Below are positions 26,044 to 34,534 of a stretch of DNA of 64,000 bases, piece after piece. Under the pieces are notes generated by a model, which made no database searches, had not been told where the DNA came from, and saw only the letters and a program-made list of their open reading frames with translations. Location of the stretch: NCBI RefSeq assembly GCF_035978755.1, contig NZ_CP108414.1:8060001-8124000 (forward strand). Direction: 5' to 3'. Position 1 is the first letter of the stretch; each line of letters opens with the position of its first letter. The translations under genes and the position numbers were made by a program. This DNA is from Streptomyces sp. NBC_01298 (GTDB lineage Bacteria > Actinomycetota > Actinomycetes > Streptomycetales > Streptomycetaceae).

Positions 26044-26207
26044 GCCGTCTCTTTCGGATCTTGTCGGGCCCGCGACGCCTGGCACCGCGCCTGGCCGCAC
26101 TGCCGAGGCGACCACGTACGCCCAGTACGCGAGCGCCCCGACAGCACGCCCAGGCACGGCACCAGACGCCACGAGCTCGGCCGACAAGATCCGAAAGAGA
26201 CGGCTAG
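26040..26207 (+). mobile_element. MITE copy 1, CTAG target duplication
   Basis: A non-coding element of about 160 bp with 24-bp terminal inverted repeats (GCCGTCTCTTTCGGATCTTG at the left end from 26044; exact complement ending near 26204), flanked by CTAG at 26040-26043 and 26204-26207 (one C is shared with the repeat end). A second copy, inverted, lies at 41071-41239. CTAG duplication and these features suggest mobilisation by an IS5-like transposase encoded elsewhere. Confidence 0.85.
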
Positions 26208-26274
26208 GCGGTTCACCCCATGACACAGGGTCGATATGGGACAGATCCGCACGTTTTTGGCTGATCATGCCTGA

Positions 26275-28242
26275 ATGAGGCGTATCAATGCGAAACGTGT
26301 GCTGGTCGGCGAACCGCTCGACACCGCGCGTCTGGGCGAGACCCTGCTGCCCAAACGGCTCGCGCTCCCGATCTTCTGCAGCGACCCGCTCTCCTCGGTG
26401 GCGTACGCCACCGAGGAGATCCTGCTGATCCTCGCCCTCGGCGGGGTCGCGCTGCTCCACCTCGCCTGGTACGCGGCCGCCGCCATCGTGTTCCTGCTCG
26501 TGGTCGTCGTCGCCTCCTACCGGCAGACCTGCTACGCCTACCCGGGCGGCGGCGGCGCCTACATCGTCAGCTCCAAGAACCTCGGCCAGACCGCCGCCCT
26601 CACCGCCGCGAGCGCCCTGCTCGTCGACTACGTCATGACCGTCGCCGTCTCCGTGGTCTCCGGCGTCGCCGCCATCACCTCGGCCATCCCCTCCCTCTCC
26701 GACCACGAAGTCCCCCTGTCGGTGGGTTTTGTGGTGCTGCTGACCCTCATGAACCTGCGCGGGGTACGGGAATCCGGCCGGGTCTTCGCCGTCCCCACCT
26801 ACGGCTTCGTCCTCGTCATCTACCTGATGTTCGCGGTGGCCGCCTACCGGCTCGCGACCGGCGACGCGATCCGCGCCGAATCCGCCGAGCTGCCGATCAC
26901 CGCCGAGGGCAACTACGCCGGCCTCGCGGTGGTGCTCCTCGCACTGCGGGCCTTCGCCTCCGGCTGTACCGCGCTCACGGGCGTCGAGGCCATCAGCAAC
27001 GGCGTCCCCGCCTTCCAGAAGCCCAAGAGCAAGAACGCGGCGACCACCCTCGCCGCCATGGGCGTGCTCGCCGTCACCATGTTCGCCGGGATCACCGTCC
27101 TCGCGATGAGCTACAAGGTGCACGTGGCCGCGGACCCGACCGAGCTGGGCCTGGCCCCCGGAACCCCGATGTCCACCGCGCTCGCCCAGATCGGCCGGGC
27201 CACCTTCGGCAGCTGGCACTTCATGTTCTACCTGCTCCAGGCCGTCACGGCCGGCGTGCTGATCCTCGCCGCCAACACCGCCTTCAACGGGTTCCCGATG
27301 CTCGCCTCGATCCTCGCCAAGGACCGGTACGTGCCCCGCCAGCTCTTCAACCGCGGCGACCGGCTCGTCTACTCCAACGGCGTCGTCCTGCTGGCCCTCG
27401 CCGCCATCGGCCTGATCATCGCCTTCGACGCCCAGCTGACCCGCCTCATCCAGCTCTACATCATCGGCGTCTTCGTCTCCTTCACCCTCTCCCAGGCGGG
27501 CATGGTCCGGCACTGGCAGCAGGAGCTCGCCTCCCCGGAGACCCGCAAGGAGCAGCGGATCCACATCCACCGCCGGCTCGCCATCAACGCGGTCGGCGCC
27601 ACCATGACCTTCGTGGTCCTGGTCATCGTCCTGATCACCAAGTTCACCCACGGCGCCTGGCTCGTCGTCATCGCGATGCCGCTGCTCTTCATCGGCATGA
27701 AGGGCGTACGCCGCCACTACGACACCGTGGCCCGCGAACTCGCCGTCGCCCCCGGGGTCAAGCCCCGCAAGCCCGCCCGCCACCACGTCGTCGTGCTCGT
27801 CGCGTCCGTGCACGCCCCCACCCTCAAGGCCCTCGGTTTCGCCATGGGGCTGCGCCCCGACACCCTGACGGCCGTCTCGGTGGCCGCCGACGAGGAGAGC
27901 GTGATCCGGCTGCGCGCGGACTGGGCGGACCACGACCCGGGCATCCCGCTCAAGGTGCTGCACTCCCCGTACCGCGAGGTGGTCGGACCCGTGCTGGCCT
28001 ACGTACAGGAGCAGGCGGCCGCCGAGGGCACGGACATGCTCTCCGTGGTCATCCCGGAGTACGTGGTCGGGCACTGGTGGGAGCAGCCCCTGCACAACCA
28101 GAACGCGCTGCGGCTCAAGGCGCGCCTGCTGTTCACGCCCGGGGTCGCGGTGATCGACGTGCCGTACCTGCTGGAGTCCGCGAGGCCGGAGGAGAAGGGG
28201 GAGCGTCAGGAGGGGGCGGGGACCCGGCCGGGCGCTGGGTGA
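26275..28242 (+). CDS. APC-superfamily amino acid permease
   Basis: A 655-residue inner-membrane transporter. The N-terminal GETLLPKRLALPIFCSDPLS and AYPGGGGAYIVSSKNLG are characteristic of this APC group. About 12 hydrophobic segments occupy residues 35-480, and a cytoplasmic tail of about 170 residues (from KPARHHVVVLVASVHAP) resembles a USP-like domain. The substrate is probably an amino acid or other cation. No ribosome site precedes ATG 26275; GATCAT, 6 nt upstream, could be the -10 of a leaderless mRNA. The 3' end overlaps the convergent PucR gene by 110 bp. Confidence 0.85.
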   Translation: MRRINAKRVLVGEPLDTARLGETLLPKRLALPIFCSDPLSSVAYATEEILLILALGGVALLHLAWYAAAAIVFLLVVVVASYRQTCYAYPGGGGAYIVSSKNLGQTAALTAASALLVDYVMTVAVSVVSGVAAITSAIPSLSDHEVPLSVGFVVLLTLMNLRGVRESGRVFAVPTYGFVLVIYLMFAVAAYRLATGDAIRAESAELPITAEGNYAGLAVVLLALRAFASGCTALTGVEAISNGVPAFQKPKSKNAATTLAAMGVLAVTMFAGITVLAMSYKVHVAADPTELGLAPGTPMSTALAQIGRATFGSWHFMFYLLQAVTAGVLILAANTAFNGFPMLASILAKDRYVPRQLFNRGDRLVYSNGVVLLALAAIGLIIAFDAQLTRLIQLYIIGVFVSFTLSQAGMVRHWQQELASPETRKEQRIHIHRRLAINAVGATMTFVVLVIVLITKFTHGAWLVVIAMPLLFIGMKGVRRHYDTVARELAVAPGVKPRKPARHHVVVLVASVHAPTLKALGFAMGLRPDTLTAVSVAADEESVIRLRADWADHDPGIPLKVLHSPYREVVGPVLAYVQEQAAAEGTDMLSVVIPEYVVGHWWEQPLHNQNALRLKARLLFTPGVAVIDVPYLLESARPEEKGERQEGAGTRPGAG

Positions 28243-29383
28243 CCGCCGTGTGGGCCAGCGCCAGTTCCACGACGTGGGCGGGATCGGCCAGCGAGCGGCC
28301 GGTGAGCTGCTCCAGGCGGCGCAGCCGGTTCGAGACGGTGTTGCGGTGGCAGTACAGCCGCTGGGCGGCGTACGTGGTCGAGCCCCGGCAGAGCAGCCAG
28401 GTGCCCAGGGTGGTCAGCAGCACCCCGCGGTCCTGCGGGGCCAGCGCCAGGACCGGACCCAGCACCACCTGACGCAGCCGGCCCGCGAGCTCGGGCTCGG
28501 CCGCGACCAGCGCCGCCGGCAGCCGCTCGTCCAGCAGGGCGGTGTGCGGACCGTCGGCTCCCGGCGCCGCGCGCAGCGCGAGGACGGCCAGCCGGCGGGC
28601 CCCGGCCAGCTCGCCCGGAGTCTCCACCACCGGGCTCACCCCGGCCCGTAAGCCGAGGGGCGCGAGCAGACCGGTCACGGAGGCGAGCGGGAGCCGGCCC
28701 AGGTCCACCAGGCCGGTCTCCCCGTCGGCCCGGATCCGCCACAGCACGCGCGGGGCGCCTCCGGCCGGGACCGTCCCCGCGCCGTCCCCGGAGTCGAGGA
28801 CCACCACGGCGAACCGGCCGCGCTCCGGCAGCCCGAGCCGCCGCGCCGACTCGGCGGACCGGCCCGCGGGACCGCCGCCGTCGAACAGGGCGTCGAGCAG
28901 GGCCCCCCGCAGCTCCCGCTCGCGGTCGCCGCGCACCGCGTCGGCCCGGCGGTAGGACTCGGCCGTCGCGTCCGCCATCCGGTCGACCACGTCCCACAGT
29001 GCGGGCGCCCCGGGCAGCAGCCGGGGCAGCGCCGCCCGGTCGTGGGCGGCGACGGCCTCGGTCAGGACCTGCCACAGCAGCCGGCCGGCGAGCCGGTGGA
29101 CGCGCAGCAGGGAGTCCAGGGGCAGCCCCTGCCGGGCGCGGAGCTCCCCGTCGGCGCGGGCCTCGGCAAGCTCGAGCGGCAGGCCGCGGGCCTCGCGGAG
29201 CAGGCCGTCGACGGCCTGGCGGAGCAAGTGGTGGACCCGCTCGCGCAGGGCGGCCCGGCCGAGCAGGGCGACGTAGACGGCGCAGGCAGGCTCCCCGTCC
29301 GGCGACCGGTCGGCGAGCCGCTCGGCAGCCACGGCCAGCCGGCGGTCCAGGTCCTCGCGTATCTCCCCGATGATCCGCTCCAT
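28133..29383 (-). CDS. PucR-family transcriptional regulator
   Basis: A 416-residue regulator ending in a PucR-type HTH: LLTTLGTWLLCRGSTTYAAQ, then LYCHRNTVSNRLRRLEQLTG. The N-terminal part is a helical RsbRD/GGDEF-like sensor region (ADATAESYRRADAVRGDRE). PucR-type proteins often control amino acid, purine or polyamine use, and the convergent neighbour is an amino acid permease. The last 37 residues (PPPPDAPPSPPASRTPAG and on) are disordered and are encoded antisense to the permease 3' end. Start ATG 29383. Confidence 0.83.
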   Translation of the reverse strand: MERIIGEIREDLDRRLAVAAERLADRSPDGEPACAVYVALLGRAALRERVHHLLRQAVDGLLREARGLPLELAEARADGELRARQGLPLDSLLRVHRLAGRLLWQVLTEAVAAHDRAALPRLLPGAPALWDVVDRMADATAESYRRADAVRGDRERELRGALLDALFDGGGPAGRSAESARRLGLPERGRFAVVVLDSGDGAGTVPAGGAPRVLWRIRADGETGLVDLGRLPLASVTGLLAPLGLRAGVSPVVETPGELAGARRLAVLALRAAPGADGPHTALLDERLPAALVAAEPELAGRLRQVVLGPVLALAPQDRGVLLTTLGTWLLCRGSTTYAAQRLYCHRNTVSNRLRRLEQLTGRSLADPAHVVELALAHTAVTQRPAGSPPPPDAPPSPPASRTPAGTARRSPRPRA

Positions 29384-29444
29384 GACGGGCAGGGTGGCAC
29401 GTCGCGGGGGGTGCTGGGGAGGGCCGCGACGAGGCGGTGTCCGC

Positions 29445-29475
29445 TAGCGTGTCCGAAGCACTGCACGTGCAGTGC
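29445..29475 (+). promoter_or_regulatory. Promoter and 18-bp palindromic operator of the TetR gene
   Basis: TAGCGT (29445-29450) fits a -10 box. Seven bp later lies a perfect 18-bp palindrome, GCACTGCACGTGCAGTGC (29458-29475), over the expected transcription start. This is a typical autorepression layout for the TetR-family gene at 29539. Confidence 0.7.
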
Positions 29476-29538
29476 ATATGCGGCGGTCATACCGGCGGCC
29501 ACGTCCGCAGCCACGTCCACACCGTCAGGGATCCACCC

Positions 29539-30102
29539 ATGCGCCAGAACCCCGAGCGCCGTGCCGCGCTGCTCGACGCCGCCATCGAAGTCCTCGCCCG
29601 CGAGGGCTCGCGGGGGCTGACCCTGCGCGCGGTGGACACGGAGGCCGGGGTTCCGACCGGCACCTCCTCCAATTACTTCGCGAACCGCGCCCAGCTCCTC
29701 GTGCAGATCCTGCGCCGCACCCGCGAGCGGCTGACCCCCGATCCGGCGGACCTGACCGGCCCGTTCGACACGAAGCTGCTGTTGCGCCGGCTCCTGGAGC
29801 GGATGCGCCGCGAGCGCAGCGTCCACACCGCGATGCTGGAACTGCGGCTGGAGGCCACCCGGCGACCGGAACTCCAGGAGGCGCTGGCCGGGTTCCAGGG
29901 CGCCGAACTGGAGGCGAACATCGCCTGGCACCTGGAGGCGGGACTGCCGGGGGACCGGCAGGGTGTGGTCCTGATCTACCTGGCCATGCTCGGGCTGATC
30001 GTGGACGACCTGACCGTGCCGGGACTGCTGGACCCCCACGCGGTGGAAGGGCTCATCGACACGATGGTCGAACGCCTCCTCCCGGAGGGCCCCGCCGACT
30101 GA
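29539..30102 (+). CDS. TetR-family transcriptional regulator
   Basis: A 187-residue TetR protein. The HTH is visible at the N-terminus: RRAALLDAAIEVLAREGSRG, then LRAVDTEAGVPTGTSSNYF with the recognition helix. The ligand-binding domain is helical and lacks a distinctive signature. A perfect palindrome 64 bp upstream is the likely operator and suggests autorepression. No obvious divergent target shares that operator, since the neighbouring PucR gene reads away from it. Ligand unknown. Confidence 0.85.
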   Translation: MRQNPERRAALLDAAIEVLAREGSRGLTLRAVDTEAGVPTGTSSNYFANRAQLLVQILRRTRERLTPDPADLTGPFDTKLLLRRLLERMRRERSVHTAMLELRLEATRRPELQEALAGFQGAELEANIAWHLEAGLPGDRQGVVLIYLAMLGLIVDDLTVPGLLDPHAVEGLIDTMVERLLPEGPAD

Positions 30103-30204
30103 CTATCGTGCCGGTAGGACTGCTTCCGGCAGGACCGTCACAACGGGCGGAACCGGCGGGACAGGTACGACCGGCTCGCATCGCGGAGATCGCGGGAGGG
30201 GACC

Positions 30205-30939
30205 GTGGCAATGGCGGACAGGACGGGGCGGGCAACGGGCGAAAGCGCCCGCGGCCCGGGCGAAAGCGCCCGCGGCCCGGGCGAAAGCGCTCGCGGCCCG
30301 GGCGAAAGCGCTCGCGGCCCGGGCGGAAGCGCTCGCGGCCCGGGCGCCGGCATCCAGTGGCTGGCGGGCTGGAGCGCCTGGTACGTCGGCCTCACCTTCG
30401 CCCGGGGCATCGGCCCCGAGGAACTGGCCGTGCGGCTCGGCGCCCTGCCGGACCTGCGCCCCGGGCCGCTCGGGGCCATCGACGCGTGGAGCATGGTCAC
30501 CGAGACCCTGGACGGTGACGGCGTGGCCCGGGTCGGGAGCTGGGGCGGCTGGTCCTTCGCCGTGGAGCACGGAGTGCCCGCCGGGGCGCACCGCCTCGCG
30601 GAGGTCTCCGGCTCCGGGGTCGAGGCCGTGTACCTCGACCCGCAGCCCGATCACCCGCCCAAGCAGTTCGCGTACGCCCGGGACGGCGAGCTGGTCTGCT
30701 GCTTCGGCATCGGCGAGGAGCACTGGCGCGGCGGCCACCGGCCCGATTTCCTCCTGCCGGAGCTGGTCGAGGCCAAGATCCTCACCCCGGACGGCTGCTA
30801 CGGCCGCCCCGAGGACGAACCGCACGAGGAGCGCGACCGCCTCACCCTCGCCGTACTGGAACACCGCTTCGCGCTGTCCCTTCCCCGCCGCCTCGTCGAG
30901 GAGACCCCACTCCCGGCCTTCGTGACCTGCACGCAGTAG
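30205..30939 (+). CDS. DUF6461-like protein with heptapeptide repeats
   Basis: A 244-residue protein. Residues 11-46 are five copies of a heptapeptide (GESARGP, last copy GGSARGP). The globular part starts at GIQWLAGWSAWYVGLTFARG and continues with AYARDGELVCCFGIGEEHW, a pattern I associate with DUF6461 proteins of actinomycetes, which have no known function. The start is GTG 30205, 2 nt after a strong GGGAGGGGA. An in-frame ATG follows at 30211. The repeat DNA is nearly identical from unit to unit, implying recent expansion. Confidence 0.7.
   Translation: MAMADRTGRATGESARGPGESARGPGESARGPGESARGPGGSARGPGAGIQWLAGWSAWYVGLTFARGIGPEELAVRLGALPDLRPGPLGAIDAWSMVTETLDGDGVARVGSWGGWSFAVEHGVPAGAHRLAEVSGSGVEAVYLDPQPDHPPKQFAYARDGELVCCFGIGEEHWRGGHRPDFLLPELVEAKILTPDGCYGRPEDEPHEERDRLTLAVLEHRFALSLPRRLVEETPLPAFVTCTQ
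30238..30342 (+). repeat. Five 21-bp tandem repeats
   Basis: Five consecutive 21-bp units (GGCGAAAGCGCCCGCGGCCC type, phase 30238, 30259, 30280, 30301, 30322), differing at only one or two positions. They encode the heptapeptide array and keep the reading frame whatever the copy number. Confidence 0.9.
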
Positions 30940-30948
30940 GCCGTCGGT

Positions 30949-32268
30949 TCAGCCGGCGTGGTCCCGGATCACCCGGCGGCCCAGCACGGCGCGGGCCGGA
31001 GCCAGCTCGGCCGCGACCGCCTGGGCCCGAGGCCCGTCCCAGACGACCCGGGCGGGCTGCGGGTCGGCCGTGGCCAGGCAGCGACGGCGCAGGTGGGTCG
31101 GCGGGTGCGTGTCGTCGACGCTGTGCCCGCGCCGGGCCGAGACCCTGCGCAGCCGCTCGTACTCGATCTCGGGGACGGAGTCGATCCGCGCGGCCAGCCG
31201 CTCCCACAGCTCCCGTTCGGCGGCCTCCCGCGCCTCGCGTCCCGCGGATCCGCCGCCGGCCCGGGCCGCCGTGATCGACTCGCGCCGCAGATGTGCCTCG
31301 GCGCCGTCACTGACCAGGAGCCGGTCGAGCAGTGTGATGGCCGCCGCGCTGGAACCGGCACGGGCCGCGCCGGCGTCGGCCAGGTACTCCGCACGCTGCG
31401 AAGCCCGCATGGTGAGGCCGTCGAGCAGGTGGATCAGCCCGTAGACCGTCCAGCGCGGCAGGAACGTCAGGGCGTTCAGGAACCAGTCCACGATGCTGCC
31501 GTGGTTCACCGAGCCCAGGACGGAGTGCCATTCGGCGAGGGACCGCAGGGCGCCGTGCATCAGGAACGAGGAGCGGACGTCGCCGTTCGCGAAGTGCCCG
31601 AGCTCGTGTCCCAGCAGGGCCACGCGCTCCTGCGGCGTGAGGATCTCCCACAGCCCGAGTCCCAGGACCATCACGCGGCGGCCGCGGTACCCGTAGGCGC
31701 TGACCGCGGCGTTGACGGAGGTGTCCACCACCACCGTGTGCACTCCCGTCGTCCCGACGGCCGCGCCCACCTCGTCGATCAGCCCGAAGAGTGCGGGGGC
31801 GTCCGCCCGGTACAGCACCGGCTGCCCCTTCGGGAGCCGGCCCGGCCGGGGCAGCAGCAGCGCCACGGCCACCAGGAGCACGACGCCGAGCACCGGCTGG
31901 ATGCCCGTGTGCCACCCGCCGATGATCAGTACGGCCGCGGCCAGGAACAGTCCCGCGGTGACCCCGTGCACCAGCAGCGCGAGCCCGAAGGCCAGGACGG
32001 TCGAGCCGTCCGGCCCGCCCGGCCCGGCCCCGCTCCCGCCCCGCCCGATCTCCTCCGCCAGCTGCTCCCCGTGCCGCCCGGCCAGCCGCCGCCGGACCTG
32101 CGCGAGGCGCCCCCGGTCCGGATCCGGGGCGCCCGGATCCACGTTCCAGTCACAGGCCGCGCACCAGGTGACGTACGCCGCGTGCACGGTGGCCCCGGTC
32201 CCGCACTCCGGGCACGGCCGTACCCCCTCGCCGTCCACTCCGCCGAGGCTCTGCCTCACGGTTTCCAT
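30949..32268 (-). CDS. M48-family membrane metalloprotease with zinc-ribbon N-terminus
   Basis: A 439-residue Ste24/HtpX-type protease. The N-terminus carries a zinc ribbon, CPECG...CAACDW. Two hydrophobic segments lie at about residues 92-140, and the catalytic HEXXH is ALLGHELGHFANGD near 219. AEYLADAGAA after it supplies the third zinc ligand. The C-terminal region contains DDTHPPTHLRRRC, typical of M48 proteins. The active site probably faces the cytoplasm and degrades or processes membrane proteins. Start ATG 32268. Confidence 0.85.
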   Translation of the reverse strand: METVRQSLGGVDGEGVRPCPECGTGATVHAAYVTWCAACDWNVDPGAPDPDRGRLAQVRRRLAGRHGEQLAEEIGRGGSGAGPGGPDGSTVLAFGLALLVHGVTAGLFLAAAVLIIGGWHTGIQPVLGVVLLVAVALLLPRPGRLPKGQPVLYRADAPALFGLIDEVGAAVGTTGVHTVVVDTSVNAAVSAYGYRGRRVMVLGLGLWEILTPQERVALLGHELGHFANGDVRSSFLMHGALRSLAEWHSVLGSVNHGSIVDWFLNALTFLPRWTVYGLIHLLDGLTMRASQRAEYLADAGAARAGSSAAAITLLDRLLVSDGAEAHLRRESITAARAGGGSAGREAREAAERELWERLAARIDSVPEIEYERLRRVSARRGHSVDDTHPPTHLRRRCLATADPQPARVVWDGPRAQAVAAELAPARAVLGRRVIRDHAG

Positions 32269-32370
32269 GTCCGCTGATCCCCTCCCCGCCGCCGACCAGC
32301 CGTGATCCGCGGTCCGCGAAGAATAGAGGGGCCTGTTCAGGCCGCTGCGGGCGCCCGAGGATGGCCGGTT

Positions 32371-32399
32371 TTGGTCGGGAGGGCGCGTCTTGTGACACT
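32371..32399 (+). promoter_or_regulatory. Promoter of a leaderless mRNA
   Basis: TTGGTC (32371-32376), 17-bp spacer, GACACT (32394-32399), then 6 nt to the GTG start at 32406. The spacing matches a housekeeping sigma promoter firing at the start codon. Confidence 0.6.
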
Positions 32400-32405
32400 A
32401 CGGGG

Positions 32406-33359
32406 GTGAACGCGACCGAGTTGTTCCACCAGACGCTGCGCGAGCGGATCGCCCCGGTCCTGCACGACGCGGGTTTCGCCGGAACGGGACTGGAGTACCG
32501 GCTCCGCGCCGCCGAGCCCGACCACGCGCTGCTCGGCTTCCAGCGGAGCGCTTCGTCCGGGGCCGCCGAATGCAGGTTCACCATCAACCTGCGCGCGGTC
32601 CCGTACGAGGAACACGAGGCCCTGCGGCGGCTGCGGCCGGCCCTCGGGACCCGGCTCAGCGCCAACCGGATCGGCCCCGTCGGCTGGCACGCCAGGATCG
32701 GGCGCCTCCTCGGCCATCCGCACGACCACTGGTGGACCATCACCGACGAGCGCACCGCCGCCCGCGTCGCGGACGAGGTCACGGACGTGGTGCTGCGCCA
32801 CGCCGTCCCCGCCCTGTGGGGCGAGGTGACCGACCGGCCGCCGCTGCCCGGGCCCGTGGTGGATCCGGTGCCCGACTGTCTGGACCCGGTGTGCCTGCGG
32901 GTGGACAGCGGTCCGTTCCCCGTCGCGAACGGGGTGGCCCCCCTGCCCGTGGACCTGGAGGGCGCCCTCGTCCTGGAGACGGGCGAACGCCGGCGGGCCT
33001 CGCCCTTCCTCACCGTCCACGACGAGCTGACCGACACGGAAGCCCGGATCGTGATCGACGCGCCCTGGCGGCTGGAGCAGCCGCTCTTCGGCTCGGTCCG
33101 GGTCGGCATCGCCGCCGACGGCGACGTCCGGGTCTCCGCCAGCCCCGGCAGCATGCTCCCCGGCCATCCGCTGGCGCTCCTCGGCGAACTGGCCCTGTGC
33201 CGGATCAACACGGCCGAGGTCACCGGCAACGGCTCCCTGCGGCTCACCTTCGAACAGGGCTCCCCGCGCGAGGCCTGCCTCACCGTCTCCGGCGCGCCGC
33301 ACGCGCTGACGGTCGGCGAGCCCTGGCACATCGAGGGATGGACACCGGCCCGCATCTGA
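32406..33359 (+). CDS. DUF4304-like protein
   Basis: A 317-residue soluble protein. The N-terminal half (LFHQTLRERIAPVLHDAGF, then YRLRAAEPDHALLGFQRS and CRFTINLRAVPY) resembles DUF4304. The C-terminal half is a beta-rich region with ELTDTEARIVIDAPWRLE and no family I recognise. The start is GTG 32406 because promoter elements lie directly upstream and leave no leader; the in-frame ATG at 32361 lies before the promoter. Function unknown. Confidence 0.72.
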   Translation: MNATELFHQTLRERIAPVLHDAGFAGTGLEYRLRAAEPDHALLGFQRSASSGAAECRFTINLRAVPYEEHEALRRLRPALGTRLSANRIGPVGWHARIGRLLGHPHDHWWTITDERTAARVADEVTDVVLRHAVPALWGEVTDRPPLPGPVVDPVPDCLDPVCLRVDSGPFPVANGVAPLPVDLEGALVLETGERRRASPFLTVHDELTDTEARIVIDAPWRLEQPLFGSVRVGIAADGDVRVSASPGSMLPGHPLALLGELALCRINTAEVTGNGSLRLTFEQGSPREACLTVSGAPHALTVGEPWHIEGWTPARI

Positions 33360-33380
33360 TCCGGCCCGGAGCCGTGGGCG

Positions 33381-33907
33381 TCAGCCGCCGAGCTGCCGCG
33401 CCAGGTGCCGGATCATCGACTCGGTCGCCGGGCCGCGGTCCCCGGTCCGGACGGTCGCGTAGATGTCCCGTACGAGATGGGCCGGTTCGGCGATGTCGTG
33501 GAAGGAGATCTCCGCGCGCCGCTCCGCCGCGCTCTGCGGGACCAGCGCGACCGCGAAGTCGGCTTCTCCCGGCGCAGCAGCACCTGCCGCAGCCCGCGCA
33601 GGTCCGGCTCCGGGAGGTGGGGGTACTGGTGGGTGACGGCCAGGTCCAGGCTGCCCGCCGCCAGCGAGGGCAGGGCCAGCTCCGGCTCCAGCTCGGTCAG
33701 GCTGACGTCGAGCCCCGGGTGGGTCCGCCGGAACGCGGCCGGCGCGGGCACCGTGAAGGGCTCCGCGGCCGAAGCGAAGGTGGCGACCCGCAACTGGCCG
33801 TCCCGCAGCCCCGCGATATCGCGCAGCGCCTCCTCCGCGGCCTCACCCGCGATGGTGCCCGTGCGTGCGACGTCCCCGAGGAGCTTCAGTTTCCGGGGGT
33901 CGAGCAT
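33381..33907 (-). pseudogene. LysR-family regulator remnant with deletions and a frameshift
   Basis: The first codons, MLDPRKLKLLGDVARTGTIA, are a normal LysR N-terminus. The next residues jump straight to EEALRDIAGLRDGQLRVA, so the recognition helix and linker (about 60 residues) are missing. After VTHQYPHLPEPDLRGLRQVL the frame is lost near 33575. Another frame resumes with EADFAVALVPQSAAERRAE and ends with ATESMIRHLARQLGG at 33381, with about 70 residues of effector domain missing. In-frame reading from the start would give a false 164-residue protein. It cannot bind DNA through its own HTH. Confidence 0.75.
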
Positions 33908-33924
33908 TAGTTGATCTTATGCTC
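33902..33924. promoter_or_regulatory. LysR-type palindrome overlapping the pseudogene start
   Basis: GAGCAT, 11-bp spacer, ATGCTC (33902-33907 and 33919-33924): a 6-bp inverted repeat covering the pseudogene ATG, with the wide spacer usual for LysR sites. It may be a leftover autoregulatory site. Confidence 0.4.
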
Positions 33925-34011
33925 AGGTTTACGCGCGTCCGCTGGTTTTGCGGCCGGTGAGCGACTTTGATGGGTTTGCCAGGCCTCGTACCGGAGCAGG
34001 GGGGACCACTC

Positions 34012-34326
34012 ATGGGTACCGAACACAGCCCGAAGGGCAGCGCGGACACCGCCGGCAAGGCGGACGCCACCGACAAGGCGGACAGCGCGGAGAGCGGCAG
34101 CGCCACCACCACCGCTCCCACCCTCATCGGTTCCGTACAGCGGGCGTTGCGGCTCGTGGAAGCGATGTACGCGGAGGGCGGGGCGACCGCCAAGCGGCTC
34201 GCCCGGCTCACCGGAATCCCGTTGCCCACCGTGTACCACCTGCTGCGCACCCTCAGCCACGAGGGCTACGTACAGCGCGAGGGCGGATCCTTCCGGCTCT
34301 CGGACGATCTGCCGCTCGCCTCGTGA
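34012..34326 (+). CDS. Stand-alone IclR-type winged-helix protein
   Basis: A 104-residue protein. After a low-complexity lead rich in Ala, Asp and Lys (about 38 residues) comes a complete IclR-type HTH: IGSVQRALRLVEAMYAEGG, then ATAKRLARLTGIPLPTVYHL and a wing with GYVQREGGSFRLSDD. It stops there, so the effector domain of about 170 residues normal for IclR proteins is absent. GGGGGGA lies 7 nt before ATG 34012. It is immediately upstream of the roadblock operon and may regulate it through the palindromes at 34450-34478. Confidence 0.78.
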   Translation: MGTEHSPKGSADTAGKADATDKADSAESGSATTTAPTLIGSVQRALRLVEAMYAEGGATAKRLARLTGIPLPTVYHLLRTLSHEGYVQREGGSFRLSDDLPLAS

Positions 34327-34449
34327 CGGCGGGCCGCGCGCGGGGAGTTCGGGGCGCGTGTTCGAAGTTAATGATCAAAATGTGTGGGGTTCCGGCCAAG
34401 CTGTCACGTGCCATCGCGCATGTTCCAGCGGAAAATGCCAGAACGCCCT

Positions 34450-34478
34450 TCCACAGTGTGGAACTTGAGTAAGTTCCC
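34450..34478. promoter_or_regulatory. Two overlapping palindromes upstream of the roadblock operon
   Basis: TTCCACA-G-TGTGGAA (34450-34464) is a perfect 15-bp palindrome. It overlaps GGAACTT-GAGT-AAGTTCC (34461-34478), a perfect 7-bp inverted repeat with a 4-bp spacer. The shared GGAA means the two structures exclude one another. They lie 57 bp before the first roadblock gene. Confidence 0.6.
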
Positions 34479-34534
34479 TTCTGTCGCGCCGTAGCCCGTG
34501 CACCACGCACGGTCCGGCCGGGAGGGGAGCCCGC

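Noticed and set aside
25555..28095. Long minus-strand open frame (846 codons) over the IorA and permease region
   Set aside because: It is the antisense shadow of high-GC genes: composition is Asp/Gly/Glu/Arg-rich with no domain, and it covers two well-supported plus-strand genes and the MITE.
30238..30342. Possible CRISPR-like array from regular repeats
   Set aside because: Units are contiguous 21-mers in frame with a protein, with no spacers and no cas genes.
33413..33907. Treating the 164-residue frame as an intact LysR protein
   Set aside because: The HTH is missing and the last 45 residues are out of frame, while the normal LysR ending is present in another frame.
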